Of a DNA stretch of 64,000 bases, positions 23,354 to 34,675 are shown piece after piece. Source of the stretch: Camelus bactrianus. Its lineage: Eukaryota; Chordata; Mammalia; Artiodactyla; Camelidae. Within the stretch, counting starts at the first letter, position 1. Every line of letters starts with the position of its first letter. Both the position numbers and the translations under genes were made by a program. Location of the stretch: NCBI RefSeq assembly GCF_048773025.1, contig NC_133545.1, forward strand, positions 10,992,001-11,056,000, read 5' to 3'. The notes under the pieces are model-generated. The model did no database searches, was not told the DNA's origin, and saw only the letters and a program-made list of their open reading frames with translations.

Positions 23354-24849
23354 GCTGGGTCAGGGCCAAAAAAAGGGAGTTTTGCAGCAAGGATTCACAT
23401 TGCTTAGGGTAGGGTGCATGGAATCCCAGAGAGCTGAGAATTGTTCTCATGATAAGGTATGATCTAGCCATAATATTAGTATTCTCAACAACTCCCTAAT
23501 TTTTTAGGGAGATAAGCTTTTACCAAGAATAACTCCTTTTTATTTTTAAATTAATTATTAAGTCACAAATTTGTGTTGCTGAAAACGTACACCTCATCTA
23601 GAAGCTTTGTCTGCTTTTTGAGTTTTTGTTTGTTTTTGGCACTGGTGTTTCTAAGCACCTGGAACAGTGCCCGCACACAGTAAGTAGTGAACAGTGGAAT
23701 GGCCATGAAGTCAGTGGACAGTAAGTTCAAGCCTTCTCACATAGGACATTTCCAAGACTATAAAAGTTTTTTCTAATGCTCTTTTCAAAGAGTACTGTGG
23801 CATTTTATAAGGTTTAGGCTCCACAAAACCTGAATCTACTCTGTATTTAACAAGGGTTTATTGAATGACTGAAGGAAAAAATGATTATATGAGTCAAGAC
23901 CAACTCAACTTCTATAAACAACTCTATTCATTGCAAGTAGGTTCAGAGCTTTAAGGGAGCAGAGACCGTGTGAGTCTCTTGAGAATCAAAATAAATTGGG
24001 AAAGACTCATTCATATATGTTGTTATAAGGCTTTTTGAATGACTGAACGGCAGTATGAAGAAAAGAAAAATAGCGGTCTCTTCCAAAGAGAAGGGTGTTC
24101 TGATGGTCATGTCAGAGAGCAGGGAGAATGAAACAGGGAAGGAGAAAACCAGGATAAAGTCACCATACTGAGATTGTGCTGGGGCAACTGGAGAGGGATT
24201 CCACTGGGACCTCCCAAGAGGCACAGGGTATGGCTCCCTGAACCATCCCTGCGTGCAGGCATTGGCGCCTTCGTCCCCTGGCTCCTGTCCCGCCAGGAGC
24301 ACTAGCACCTTGTAGCTCTGGCTGCCCTGTGTACAGGCCAAGAGGACTCCTGTGACAGCACAGAAGACCCTGGAGCAGAAGGCAGAGGGATCCCCAGCAT
24401 GCACGTGGAGGGGGGCTGTCAGCATGGGGTGAATGGGCGCAGACCACGTGAGGATGTGACTGAAGGCACCAGAGGCTCCATGATGGCCGCCCTTCAAGTG
24501 AACCTGTCCCTTCTACCGAATCTTTTGTGTGATTCCTCTTTGCTCTGAAGCTGCAGATTTCCGGAAGCGCCGCCCCTTCTTACCTATCAGACTTAATATC
24601 ACACAGAAAGGGCTGCCATGGCTCCCATGTTCATTTTCCTGTAAGTGGCAATTCTTTGTAGTTAGTTTCATGTCATAAATTATCAGGCGACTGTATTTGC
24701 ATTGTAGATGACTCTGTGTCTGGAACACAAGTGAGTCAGGCAAAAGTTATCCCTGCCTGCCTTTGATCCCAGAATTGCATGTAGTAAATAATCGTGCTAG
24801 ACCAGAGATCCATCAGAGAGTTAACAGGGAGCTAGGGTTTCTAAGCCTG
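23354..24849. other. Intergenic, no gene recognised
   Basis: About 23640-23700 (CACCTGGAACAGTGCCCGCA) resembles a MIR end. A 184-codon minus-strand open frame at 23943-24497 matches nothing I recognise. Confidence 0.4.
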
Positions 24850-25000
24850 TACTTTGTATTAGGCTATTTGTTTCATTTTCTTGCATAAAATCTCCACCAG
24901 ACACGTATTATTCGTCTCGGTTTACAAATGGGAAAACTCAGCCAAATATTTCTCAAGTCACCAGTTCAAGACAGGTCAGAAAAGTCCATGGCAGAAGAGA
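24850..25000 (+). mobile_element. MIR SINE relic
   Basis: Follows the MIR order: ATTTTCTTGCATAAAATCTC, TATTATTCGTCTCGGTTTAC, AAATGGGAAAACTCAG, then TCAAGTCACCAGTTCAAG. Confidence 0.5.
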
Positions 25001-25149
25001 CCAAGGTCCCCAAGCCGGGACTCTTTCCTCTTCAGCACATAGATTTCCAGGTGAAAAATGTTGTGACGATCATTTGTGTCAGAGGCAGTGTTTCTGAAAG
25101 GGACTTGTAGGTCAATGTTCCCTTTCTGAAGATGTCCGTCTACCAGAAC

Positions 25150-25380
25150 GCAGATGAGCGGAGTGACATAAAGCGTAGGTGGGTTTGAGTCCCAGTTCTG
25201 ATCGTTGTTAGCTGTGCCTGCTTTAGCAAATTATCTAAACTCTCTAACAATCATGTTTTTTTCACCTGCACTGTGGATAAGTTGCTCTATCTCGAGCGGT
25301 TCTTAAGAAAACTAATTGAAATAATATACTTAAGCAGATGGCACAGAGGAAATGAGCAATAAAGGAATTTTCTTAGAACT
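25150..25380 (+). mobile_element. MIR SINE relic
   Basis: MIR-like order: GGTTTGAGTCCCAGTTCTG, TTAGCAAATTATCTAAACTC, then GAAATAATATACTTAAGCAG. Confidence 0.55.
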
Positions 25381-26241
25381 TCACCTAAAAGGAGTGAATT
25401 AAAATTGTCCGTGTTCACTAAAAGCCCGTGCCTGCCGCCTGTAAATGGCTACACTGTGCATTTAACAGCTGTGACTCTCAACTGTTTTCCGCAGTTACTG
25501 ACCTGGGCAGAAGTAGCCATTTCAGATTTTCCGATCAAAGGTGAGAGCCAGCTGCAGCCTTTGGAGACCCTTCCTCCTCCAGACCCACCAATGGTTTAGA
25601 AGCATTAATTCTCTGTATTACTCCCATTCTGCTTGAAATTCACAGAGGGCTTCTCTTTCCATGGCTGAATCCTCTGAGAGACTGGAAGCCCGCCTGGTCA
25701 CTAGCTCCTGTTATTAGGGGCTATCATGGCCCCACTCTGTGTAGAACAAGGACAGGAGAATCACATTCTCTGGCTTGACGTCACATGTCCTAGAAGATGT
25801 GTGATGTGTGCGCCATCTTATTGACCAATGTCCAGGAAACACCATGGAATTGCAGGAGAATGTTGATTTCGGAAGCATGAGGATGTAGGTGGGGTCCTGC
25901 CTCTCATACTTTAAATATCAAATATTTGGAAAGTTCATGGGCTACAGTGTCCTGTCTATACTATGGTATACTGAGAACTTTCTCATCTATCGAGTGGACA
26001 TACTCGTCTGTCTTTCATTAGGACACATAATGTAAACCTTCACTCCAGCACAGAGGAGGAGCTCTGGCTGTTTGCTGGGAACTGTGGGGCTACTCAGTGA
26101 ATCTGGGGCCCAATGTTCAGGAGTGCTCTGGCTTGAGCTCAGCAGGGCAGAGAGAGTGTTAGAAAAGAATTAGAAGCATCTCTGGAACTTGGCTAAGGGC
26201 CCCCCTCCCTCTCCCTGTCACATTTGCAGCTGGACCAGGAA
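25381..26241. other. 3' flank of the TRBV5/9 pseudogene, no gene recognised
   Basis: No coding feature. A weak CTCF-like string (minus strand AAGATGGCGCAC) lies at 25809-25828. Confidence 0.4.
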
Positions 26242-26280
26242 GGTCTGAGTACAGAAAGCCAGTATCCCTGCAGGGCTGTC
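26242..26280 (-). promoter_or_regulatory. Decayed RSS of the TRBV5/9 pseudogene
   Basis: The heptamer is GACAGCC (26274-26280), with the essential first C lost; 23-bp spacer; nonamer ACTCAGACC. Unlikely to support RAG cutting. Confidence 0.65.
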
Positions 26281-26723
26281 CCAGGCTGCTGGCACAGAGG
26301 TCCCAAGCTGGGTCTCCCAGCTCCAAGGAGCTCAGAACTACCGTCAGTGAATTGTTGAGCTGAGAAGCGATCAGAGATGTTTTCCTTTGTCTCCCTCTCT
26401 GCCTTTTCCTAATACTCAGTGAGGAGCTGGGGGCCCTGGCCCAGAGCCTGCAGGTTCCAGCACACACTGTTGTGTCCAGAGGCGGGGCAGCGTTTCAGAA
26501 CAGCCCTGCCCACTGCCTTTGACTAAGTGTCTCGCACTGAATGATTCCAAGATCTACTGAACCTGTAGAGGAAGGAGGCAGCAGCTGGAGACCTAGCACA
26601 GGAAGGGGTCTGATACCCGAGACACAGCCAAAATCTTGGGTTCAGGGGTTGTCCCACCTGAGCTCAGGACTCATCTGCCCCCAGGAGACCGAGGGCCACA
26701 CATCGGGGAAGCCAAGCCCTGGG
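26281..26723 (-). pseudogene. TRBV5/TRBV9-type pseudogene
   Basis: V exon relic 26281-26562: the 3' end reads SSLELGDPAWDLCASSLG (Cys104 kept, FR3 Tyr102 changed), and the flank CASSLGQPCR resembles the intact TRBV5 genes here. FR1-FR2 has in-frame stops and a frame change (GLF then stop; TEY then stop). Leader relic 26675-26723 has CCC instead of ATG, and its donor is mutated to ATGAGT. The promoter decamer GATGATGTCACTG (26830-26842) survives. By position, just upstream of TRBV10, it corresponds to human TRBV5-3 or TRBV9. Confidence 0.8.
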
Positions 26724-26829
26724 CAGACTCAGGCAGGACCAGACTGGGCTTCTCTGTACTCGGGGCTCTGGTCTCCAGGGCGAGAGATGTTTGTTTGATC
26801 CTCCCCTTTCTCTGATTAGAGGGCTTACC

Positions 26830-26842
26830 GATGATGTCACTG
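26830..26842 (-). promoter_or_regulatory. CRE-type decamer of the TRBV5/9 pseudogene
   Basis: GATGATGTCACTG, about 107 bp upstream of the lost start codon. Preserved although the gene is dead. Confidence 0.7.
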
Positions 26843-27314
26843 CGCTGATGTCCCTGTCCTCGTGGGCTCCCCCTGGGCAGGCTCTGCTGATCCAGGCCTT
26901 TCCGTCTGTCCAGGCTCCCACCGAGCAGGGGAGCTGCCTGTGCTGAGCTAGGCTGGGCAGGGCTGGGCCGGTGACCATCCCCCACAGCTTCCCTGCTGCC
27001 CTCGGAACAGGTGCTCCTTGCCCTACAGCTGGGCTGCATTATCCGGGCTGCCCCACTGAAGCCTCATCACACTCTTCACCAAATGCGGCCTCCAGGGGAG
27101 GCTCCTGGCCGGGGGAGGTGCGCGGCTCCCTGCTGTAACAAGCGCGCCTGCATGTCTGTCACTGGGAGAAGATTACGGGCGACTCTTCAAATGCCAACAC
27201 TAACTCTGATTCATCAGATAATCTGCCTGACACGGGGACCAAGCCAGGACAGTCTCTCCCTTAACTCTCCGCTCCTCCTTGCCCCTCCCCTCCCCAGCTG
27301 CTCACTCAGTGGAT

Positions 27315-27335
27315 CCACAGTGCCCTCACGTGGCC
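27315..27335 (-). promoter_or_regulatory. Candidate CTCF site
   Basis: The minus strand reads GGCCACGTGAGGGCACTGTGG, a CTCF-like core (CCAC..GAGGGCACTGTGG). It is about 590 bp upstream of the TRBV5/9 pseudogene leader. Confidence 0.6.
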
Positions 27336-27779
27336 GGTTGTGCAGCAGCGCTATTGACGTGGCCCAGGCGGGCCGGGTGCTGTCTAAACGAGGCGTCAGG
27401 ATCCATTTGGCCAGGATAAGGCACAGCTTTTGCTGATTTGCTGTTCATCTGTCTGGGGCTCACCCTTTGCATGTGGTAGTGAGGCACGCAGGAAGCAAAG
27501 ATTTTTCCAAAAGAGAATAAAAATTTGAAATCTCATCAATCTGTGTTCTAGGAAAGGGGATACCAGCCAGTCATTAGATGCCAGCTGCTCTGGGAAGGAG
27601 GTGGGGCCTTGGGCAAAGTTTTCTCTTTTAACCAGAGACTCCCTGGAGAGGCTGACAGTGGAGTTCCAAGGGCCAAAAAAATCTTCCAAGCAGCCAGAGA
27701 AAGAAACCCACCAATTCCATAAAGAGGGATCTGCCCACCTACATACCTTCTGGTTTTGAATACCCTTTTCAAATCTTTT

Positions 27780-28640
27780 GATCTTTTTTAAAAAATTGAA
27801 TTACTTGTCATTTTAATTATTGATTTCTATGAATTCTTTATATTATGAATACACATTCTTTCTCATCTATCTAGATATCTACAATCTTCTTAGTATCTTT
27901 TGATGAACAACATTTAAAATTTTGATAAAGAAAAATTTTATTTATTGTTTTTAATTAGAACACATTTCATCCTCTTTTAGAAATCTTTGCCTCCTCCAAG
28001 GTCATGCAGAGACTTTGCTGTGTTTTCTTTCAGGCGTTTTATAGATCATTGGGAATACTGATCCATTTCATGTTAATTTTTGTTTATGGCAAAGGTCAGC
28101 CAACTTCTTCTGTAAAGTCAGTAAATAGGTTTGGCTTTGTGCGCCCCGTGGGGTTTCTGCCACAACTGTCCAACTTTGCCATTTCATACAAAAGCAGCCA
28201 GAGATAATATGCAAATGAATGCACGTGGCGATGGGCCAACAAAACTTTATTTATGGATATTGAAGTCTGAATTGCCTGTAATTATCATCGGGCACCAAAT
28301 ATTATTCTTTGTATTATTTTAACCATTTAAAAATGTAAGAACTATTATTAGTTTCTGGGCCCTATAATAACAGGCGGAAGCCGTATCTGGCCCATGGACT
28401 TTAGTTTAACCACTTGGTTTTACGGACTGAGATGAGGGTTGAGATTCATTATTTTTCCATATGGATATACATTTTCTTCCAGCACCATTGGTTGAAAAGA
28501 CTGTTTTGCCTTTCTCTGTGCTACTTTTAGTGTTTAATCTAGGGATTATGGTATGCATCTGTAATTTATAGTTTATCTGCAAAAATGTTCTGTTAACTGT
28601 AGGTTTTCCATAAATGCCTTTTATAAAGAAATTTAGACTA
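27780..28640 (-). mobile_element. Old L1 fragment, antisense, split by a hAT element
   Basis: The plus strand at 27780-28090 and 28420-28640 reads like reverse-complement L1: GATTTCTATGAATTCTTTAT, TCAGGCGTTTTATAGATC, then TTCTTCCAGCACCATTGGTT. A DNA transposon separates the two parts. Confidence 0.6.
28092..28412 (-). mobile_element. Non-autonomous hAT-Charlie-type DNA transposon
   Basis: Starts GGCAAAGGTCAGCCAACTTC and ends CGTATCTGGCCCATGGACTT, the ends and order of MER-type hAT elements (GGCCCATGG, AACAAAACTTTATTTATGG). It is inserted in an antisense L1. No transposase coding sequence. Confidence 0.6.
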
Positions 28641-29200
28641 CCAGATGTCAAGAGTGATTATAAAGCTATAGTAAGTAAGTTAATAAATGAATATAGTAAA
28701 TAAGTAAATAATGTTATTTGTGCAAGAACTAACAAAACAGACCAATGTGACGGATTAGAGAGCCAAGGAAACAGACCCATGCATGTGCAAGGACTGGTTT
28801 ATGACAAAAATGATATTTTGAAGTGGTGAGAAAAGTATTCTTCAACAAGTAACACTGGGTCAATGGAATAACCATATGGAAAACCACAAGTTGACCTCTT
28901 CCTCATGTCATATATAGAAAATTAATTCCAGTTGGATTACGGATCTTAATGTAAAAGTTTCAAATAAAAAGAATTGAGAAAATAATGTATGAAAACATGG
29001 TCATTTTGAAACAGGCAAAGATTTCCTAAACCAGACCCCGGAATACAAAAAGCAAACCAAACAGGGGCGAAAGTTGGAATGATTTTGGATTAAGAATTTC
29101 TGCTTATCAAAAGATAACCATTAAGAGAGTGAAAAAGTAACCCACAGAGTGTGTGTATATGTTCATTGTGTGGGTGTGTGTGCCAGCTGAAAGTCTCACA
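28641..29200 (+). mobile_element. Old L1 fragment (ORF2 3' part)
   Basis: Contains L1-like phrases in order: AAGCTATAGTAAGTAAG, AGAGAGCCAAGGAAACAGAC, CAATGGAATAACCATATGG, GAAAACATGGTCATTTTG and TTTCTGCTTATCAAAAGA. Broken, no long frame. Confidence 0.6.
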
Positions 29201-29897
29201 TACCTCTGGTGGGAGTGTAAATAGGAAACCTCAAAGAATCCGAAATGGTTGACATAAGTCTTATTCTGGTCTTTTTTCAATCACTCCCCTTTAACACCCT
29301 CTCAAGTGGGGTTATACTTTATGAAAACCAAGCTGAGTGTCTATTTAGAAAACAGACTAGAGAAGAAGGGAATTAAACACAGAATGACTGCAGGACTGTC
29401 AGGAAATAAAAAAGCAATATATGGACGTATGCTAACGTGCCTTAGTGTGGGTGACAGTTCCTCCCCGATCACTGATTTCAGTGACGATTGTTGCTAAGGA
29501 TTCTAATTTATTTATTTTTAAGGCTGGTGGCGACAGATGGTCCTAACAGCGTTCCGTATTGGCTGGCTGCCCTCTGGGTGTGGCATGGTCTGAGTTAGTG
29601 ACACTCAGTATGAGGAGTTTACTATAAATATGCTGAAACTATATAGTTTTGCTAGAGGATATTTCACTATACCTGAGACTAAGGTCTGATATTCAATCCC
29701 AGTTTTAGAATCTTGAACTGTATAAAGGAATCTCAGAAACCTTGAAACAAAAATTAGTACAACCCAGATTATTTTCTGACCTGCAACTACCAGAACGCTG
29801 AAGTCCCAAACCCACCCATTCCTCCTAATGAGGGGAGAAGGGGTAACTCCTTTATTTGGCGGTTCCTGGGATCTGTGAGGAGAGTTGAGCACATGGG
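29201..29897. other. 3' flank of TRBV7, no gene recognised
   Basis: No clear feature. A GTGT-rich stretch lies at about 29150-29180. Confidence 0.4.
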
Positions 29898-29936
29898 GGT
29901 TTGTGAACAGGAAGGAGGTGGCTGTGTCCCACTGTG
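29898..29936 (-). promoter_or_regulatory. TRBV7 23-RSS (consensus heptamer)
   Basis: Heptamer CACAGTG at 29930-29936, 23-bp spacer, nonamer TCACAAACC at 29898-29906. Only the two TRBV7 genes here keep the canonical heptamer. Confidence 0.92.
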
Positions 29937-30290
29937 ACAAGGCTGCAGGCGCAGAGGTACTCAGCCGAGTCCCCCGGCTCCACTCGCTGGATCTTTAGGG
30001 TGGAGGACAAGCCCTGAGGCCTCTCAGCAGAGAACCGAGCATCAGGCATCCCTGATTTGTCTAATGCATCATCGTCCTGAAAATAAGTCAGAATCTCCAG
30101 GCCCTGCCCCAGCATCTGTCGGTACCAATAAAGGCGATTGTGATCAGAAACTGGATCACACCTGAGAGTGACATTCTGGCCCCTCCCTGTGACCCTGTGC
30201 CTGGGGGACTGGGAGACTCCAGCTTTTGTGTGACCTGTGGAGACAGAAGTTGGGAACAGTAAGGGTGAGCATAATTGAAATAATCTCTCT

Positions 30291-30322
<32 letters not shown>

Positions 30323-30398
30323 GGAGCTGTTGGTTTGCTGAGGACTCACCTACCCCCAGGAGACAGAGGGTCGCCCAGTAGAGGAGCCTGGTGCCCAT
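29937..30398 (-). CDS. TRBV7: T-cell receptor beta variable gene, TRBV7 subgroup (intact)
   Basis: Leader exon 30350-30398 ([22 protein letters not shown] donor) and V exon 29937-30234 (298 bp) are in frame. FR1 [20 protein letters not shown], Cys23 in LRCDPVSDH, Trp41 in [20 protein letters not shown]3 [20 protein letters not shown] and [11 protein letters not shown] with Cys104. [17 protein letters not shown] is characteristic of TRBV7. Oddities: AEYLC has Glu at the position before Tyr102 where Val or Leu is usual, and CACS carries a second cysteine at 106. The intron holds a (CA)n run at 30299-30322. Very similar to the pseudogene at 45004-45445, indicating duplication. Confidence 0.92.
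30296..30322. repeat. (CA)n microsatellite in the TRBV7 intron
   Basis: CACACATACACACACACACA-type run inside the leader intron. The pseudogene at 45k has the same microsatellite in its intron (45351-45369). Confidence 0.9.
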
Positions 30399-30498
30399 GG
30401 CAGGGTCAGGGCAGCGATGGGAGGTCCAGCAGCTCAGGGTCCTTGTGAGCATGAGCAGAGGAGGAGGGGCGGACCGTGTCTTCATTGGCAGTTCCCAT

Positions 30499-30511
30499 GG
30501 TGACGTCACTG
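30499..30511 (-). promoter_or_regulatory. TRBV7 promoter CRE-type decamer
   Basis: GGTGACGTCACTG with a full CRE palindrome, about 100 bp upstream of the start codon. Confidence 0.85.
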
Positions 30512-31029
30512 AGCCTCAGGATTACCTGATAGTCATTAACTAATTAATTAAGTGTATCTAAGATGCCTGTCACCCTGAGATGCACCATTCTGTTATGTAC
30601 CATTAAGAAAAGAAAAAAAAGATTATTGTCCCTCACAATCAGAAACATTAAAAGGTGAAAAATTATGGCACGTGGTATTAATGAAGAATGGTAACTCAGA
30701 AGTGGATTTAAATATGCACTGATTCTCTTAGGTTCCTTGCTGTCACCCCTCAGTGCCCCAGGCTTCTGTGGCCCGGATCCCACACTCCCAACCTGGCCAA
30801 GCTTCTCGCCTATCTCCTTCATTGCTCATCATTAGCTGGACATTTCCACCTGGCTGCTTCAACAGTGCTTCACATTTGAAGCAGAAAATGCTGACTTTGT
30901 TAGAGCAGGCACATAGCTAGATATGAGCAGAGAAAGGGGGGCGTGGGCCAAATGGCAGGAAACCATACATCACATGAACCACAGGGGTCCTTGGACAGAC
31001 AGAGAAAAGCAGAAACCTCAGGACTGATA

Positions 31030-31490
31030 AGAAATCACACAGTTAGGAGTGACAGGTGTCTTAGAGGCCAACAAAGAAAGGTGGGAAAAGGCAGGAATCT
31101 CCAGTGTCTGAATGTAACCTTTTGCTCACTATGCCCTCATTACAATAAAATTAGCCTTGCAGGTTAGACGTGCCATCATGCACCGATGCATGACACTTCT
31201 GATCCAGACAAAATAAGGACAAAAATCCTTCCTTCCCTTGGGAAGGTGGAGTTGGGATGGAAATCAAGGAATAGGACCCCAAGTCCTTCCCTCCCCCATG
31301 AATATTCTGCCCATTTATTTCTACACCCATTGTAACCCACTTGGCAAAGAAACTCAGCACAGACGCTCACCTGAGCCTGCCCTCTCTCATAAATCCTCAC
31401 TTGGCTTTCTTAACCTCTACGTCTTGTCTCAGAATTCTTTCTGTGATGAGACATGAACCTAGTCGCTGACAACAACCTGATCAACTTCCC
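31030..31490 (+). mobile_element. Probable solo LTR fossil, class I-like
   Basis: LTR-like organisation: AATAAAATTAGCC, several CTTCCTTCCC pyrimidine blocks, then TAAATCCTCACTTGG and GTCTCAGAATTCTTTCTGTG as a U5-like end. No internal region is seen. Ends and family are uncertain. Confidence 0.35.
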
Positions 31491-32974
31491 CTGAGCTCTC
31501 CTATTTCTGCCCTCATCTCTGCATTCCTCTGGGCCTACGCATGGTTTGGACAGGACCATTGTGGGTGGTAGATTTGGGGGGAATCACAAGGCTTTGTCCT
31601 GAAGGCAGTCTGAACTCACAGTTGAGGGAAGGGATGGAGTGGTGCCAATGGCATGTACTGGTCTAAGTGGGAATCTTCTGCTAATTCTGGAGGTTAAAAA
31701 AAAAAGATTCCTGTTATTAATTCACTGATCTCCACACAGCTTTTGTCCTCAGCTCCTGATCTCGGTGCCTCCTGTGTTTCTCAGTAACTTCTAAAATTAA
31801 TAAATATCCCCAAAGCTTATCTTGAGGAGTCAGAACTGTTCTGCCCTTAATATTCTGGTGAGAGTTGCACAATCAGAATGGGGTAGGGGGTTGAACTGAT
31901 CCCTGGGACTCCTAACGGGCTGCATTAGGAGTAATTCAGTTCTCACTTTCTTTCCTAGCCTTTCAAAACCTAATTGGTGCCCCCCTTCCTAAAAGGAACG
32001 CTACTCTCAACCACTTCCAAAGGAAGATACAACTCCTCCAGCCTTATGACACAGGAAAATTGATCTATTCCCGGCACCTGAGCATCTCTTGGGGGGCTGA
32101 GTGGTTCACCAGTGTACCCCGTTAAACAGTTAAACTGCGGCCCCCCAGCCTCACCACTTCTCTGTCACCAGCCGTCACAAGGAAAAGGAACAGGGCAGAT
32201 GGTGACTTCACCTTGCAGAGAAATCGTCCCATCTTCCACCCCCTTTAAAAGCAAAACTGATCAGAACCAGCTTGGATTTTAGTTAACGTTTCACACGTGG
32301 GAAGCGGCCACTTAGTGGCTTCTCCCTGCCTCCTTCATTTTTACAATAGCTTCTCGCAAAGGCTCCGCCCCTAGTTTATTCATATTCGTGTCTTTGCTGC
32401 ATCTTGTGATTGGAGTAATTGTGTCAAAGCTCAGCTCTTCCGGGGCCAGGCCACTGACCAGCCCCCTCTAGCACCTCTCCCTGGCCAGTATCATGATGCT
32501 TTTAGCTCCAGTGGTGAAGTAAATCCTGATTAGTTCTAGAACTCCCCTTCCTCCCAGTGACCCTGTGGCTCCCGAGTCCTCCCACACAGATGCAAACAGT
32601 TGACATTTATAACCTGGGTCCAGCATTTATCAGCTCTGAGGCCACACACGAGGCTATTAACCTACCTGTCTACCCCCGTTATGCAGTACGAAGCAGCTAA
32701 CAGAAGCAAGTTAGCTTCTGTCTACCAACCTGAAAAAATGAGATCCAAAGTGTATTAAGAGAAAAAAGCATGCGAGTGGCAGTTAATGTGTACAGGTGGC
32801 CCCATTTTTGTAGGTGTCTCTGGGTAAATAGGTTTGCATGAGCACAGAGAAGAAAGTAAGAAACACACCACTGAAGGTGGGTTTGGAGGGGATATCTTTG
32901 GAGAGGTTAAATGTATTAACATCTAATGTTTTCCTTATACATTGTTGATGCTTTTTTATTGTTGTAAAACATAC
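31491..32974. other. Intergenic, no gene recognised
   Basis: Unique-looking sequence. A near-palindrome, GAAGCGGCCACTTAGTGGCT, lies at about 32301-32322. Confidence 0.4.
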
Positions 32975-33375
32975 CTTATCACTATTTACAGTAGCCAAGG
33001 CACGGAAGCAACCCAAGTTCCCAACAATAGATGACTGGATTTAGAAGATGTGGCATATATACAATGGAATATTATTCAGCTGAGAAAAAGAATGAAATAC
33101 TGCCATATGCAGCAACATGGATGGACCTAGAGAATGTTATGCTATGTGAAATAAGTCAGACAGAGAAAGACAAATATTATATATCACTTATATGTGGAAT
33201 CTAAAATGAAAACAAATAAATGTGTATAAAATGGAAACAGACTCAAAAACATAAAAACAAACTAATGGCTACTAAAGGGGAGAGGGAGGGAAGGAGGGAC
33301 AAATTAGGGGGATGGGATTAGCAGGTACAAACTACTATACAGAAAATTGCTAAGCAATGAGAATTTACTGGGGAA
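32975..33375 (+). mobile_element. L1 3' portion, cetartiodactyl type
   Basis: Reads ATTTACAGTAGCCAAGGCAC, GAATATTATTCAGCTGAGAA, AACATGGATGGACCTAGAGA, GAAATAAGTCAGACAGAGAA, then ATTAGCAGGTACAAACTAC. Comparatively well preserved, 5'-truncated. Confidence 0.88.
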
Positions 33376-34439
33376 AGAAAAAGAACCAAGCTTAACCACA
33401 TGAGAGCTTTCAATTCAGACCCTTGATCAGGCTGCAGAATTTGTGGTGTCTAAGTGGGCGATGTCCAGAAAGGGACTGACTATGAGACATGGTGTAAATG
33501 CCCATTTAAAAAAATAAGCCAAGGGTGGAAGGGCACTGGTGCCCGGGGCACATGGGTGGCCCCTGACACTGAGCTGGGCGAGCGGCGAGGGGGACAATGA
33601 CTTCCATTTGTGCTGACTGTGGGTTAACACGGCTTCTGCCTCCGCAAGAATGGCCACCCCTCATTCTAGAAAGAGCTTTAACTAATGCCCGTATTTGAAA
33701 AGGAAGGTCGATGAGCACCCCCTGGTGCCTGCATTTCCAAACTCAATCAAAATAAGTTACATTTTTACAGGCTGGAGAAATGCTCATCTTTTACTTCTAA
33801 TTCAAGGAGCAGTATAATTGCAGTGTTGGTTGGGATGTTATTCCAGTGTTATCAACCAGTCACAGCTTTCTCAAGGGGGTGAAGAGGGGTGCTGTCCCCA
33901 GGGAACATGTTCTATCTCCAGTCTTTGAAAGAAGTAGTCTATTTTTGGTCTTTGCTGCCTAAGGAGACGAAACTGCTTTCGTCTTTAAAGCATTGATGTG
34001 AATCACTCAGGCAAAATGGAGGCTTTGGTCTATCCTTGGGCCAGATTATTTCCACCCAGAAAGACTCACACCATTCTTCAAGGGCTGATACGTGGCCTCT
34101 CTCTATAAATGGAGCCTCTGCTGTCACAAAGAGCCTTTCCGAAACGGCAGAGGAGGGAGAGCTGGGAAGGCCCTGCCCAGCATCCTGCACCGCAGTCAGG
34201 CTGTGGGCTGGAGGAAGCGGGGGCTCGGGGATGAGTGACCCTCAGCTCTGGGTCTCGGCATTGTCCGGAGACCCATGGAAGGGGACATTCCTGATACAGT
34301 TCAGTGTAACAGGCCTCACGGCCTCTCATTTGTCCAAGGGGTAGCTGTGCCTTGGGAAGACCCTCCCTCACATGGTAGAGGTGCCATTTTTGTTTCCTTC
34401 TCCACCAACTCTGGGTGCTAGTTTTTGACATTCTGTTTC
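33376..34439. other. Intergenic, no gene recognised
   Basis: Apart from the CTCF-like site at 33713-33732 I see no feature. Confidence 0.4.
33713..33732 (-). promoter_or_regulatory. Candidate CTCF site
   Basis: The minus strand reads GCAGGCACCAGGGGGTGCTC, a strong CTCF core (CACCAGGGGG). About 3.3 kb upstream of the TRBV7 start codon, in the same orientation as the others. Confidence 0.65.
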
Positions 34440-34675
34440 TGATCATTTTACCAGTGATTAGGTGTCCCGTGTTTGGGCGACTCTAAAATCCATAGGGCCT
34501 CGTGAGGGAAGGAGACTGAAGGGACAAGTCAAGGAAGCTGATGGGAAGACATCAAACTACAGAAAGCCTTGGGACCCAGCTATACAAGAATACAATACAG
34601 CTTTCGCATCAGTTCCCAGGACTCACCTGATTCTAGGAGACAAAGCGATGGAGGTTCCCTGCTGATGTGGCCAGA
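34440..34675 (-). pseudogene. Degraded TRBV5/TRBV9-like relic (leader + FR1)
   Basis: FR1 remnant at about 34440-34499 translates GPMDFRVAQTRDT, matching the [13 protein letters not shown] start of TRBV5/9. A leader remnant at 34627-34675 keeps a GTGAGT donor (CCATCGCTTTGTCTCCTAG upstream) but has an in-frame stop and no ATG. The acceptor is damaged (CACG instead of CACAG). No FR2, FR3 or RSS is recognisable to the left. Confidence 0.55.

Noticed and set aside
23943-24497. 184-codon open frame on the minus strand
   Set aside because: No recognisable domain, no splice or promoter context, and mixed composition. I considered distant similarity to small membrane proteins but the matches were only a few residues. 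Treated as chance.
32301-32322. Near-palindrome GAAGCGGCCACTTAGTGGCT as a CTCF site
   Set aside because: Contains CCACTTAGTGG but not the G-rich core; too weak to call as CTCF.
34078-34446. 122-codon minus-strand frame continuing from the 34.5k V relic
   Set aside because: Checked for FR2-FR3 of the relic V gene; no YQQ, RF or Y-C pattern found, so it is not claimed as V sequence.
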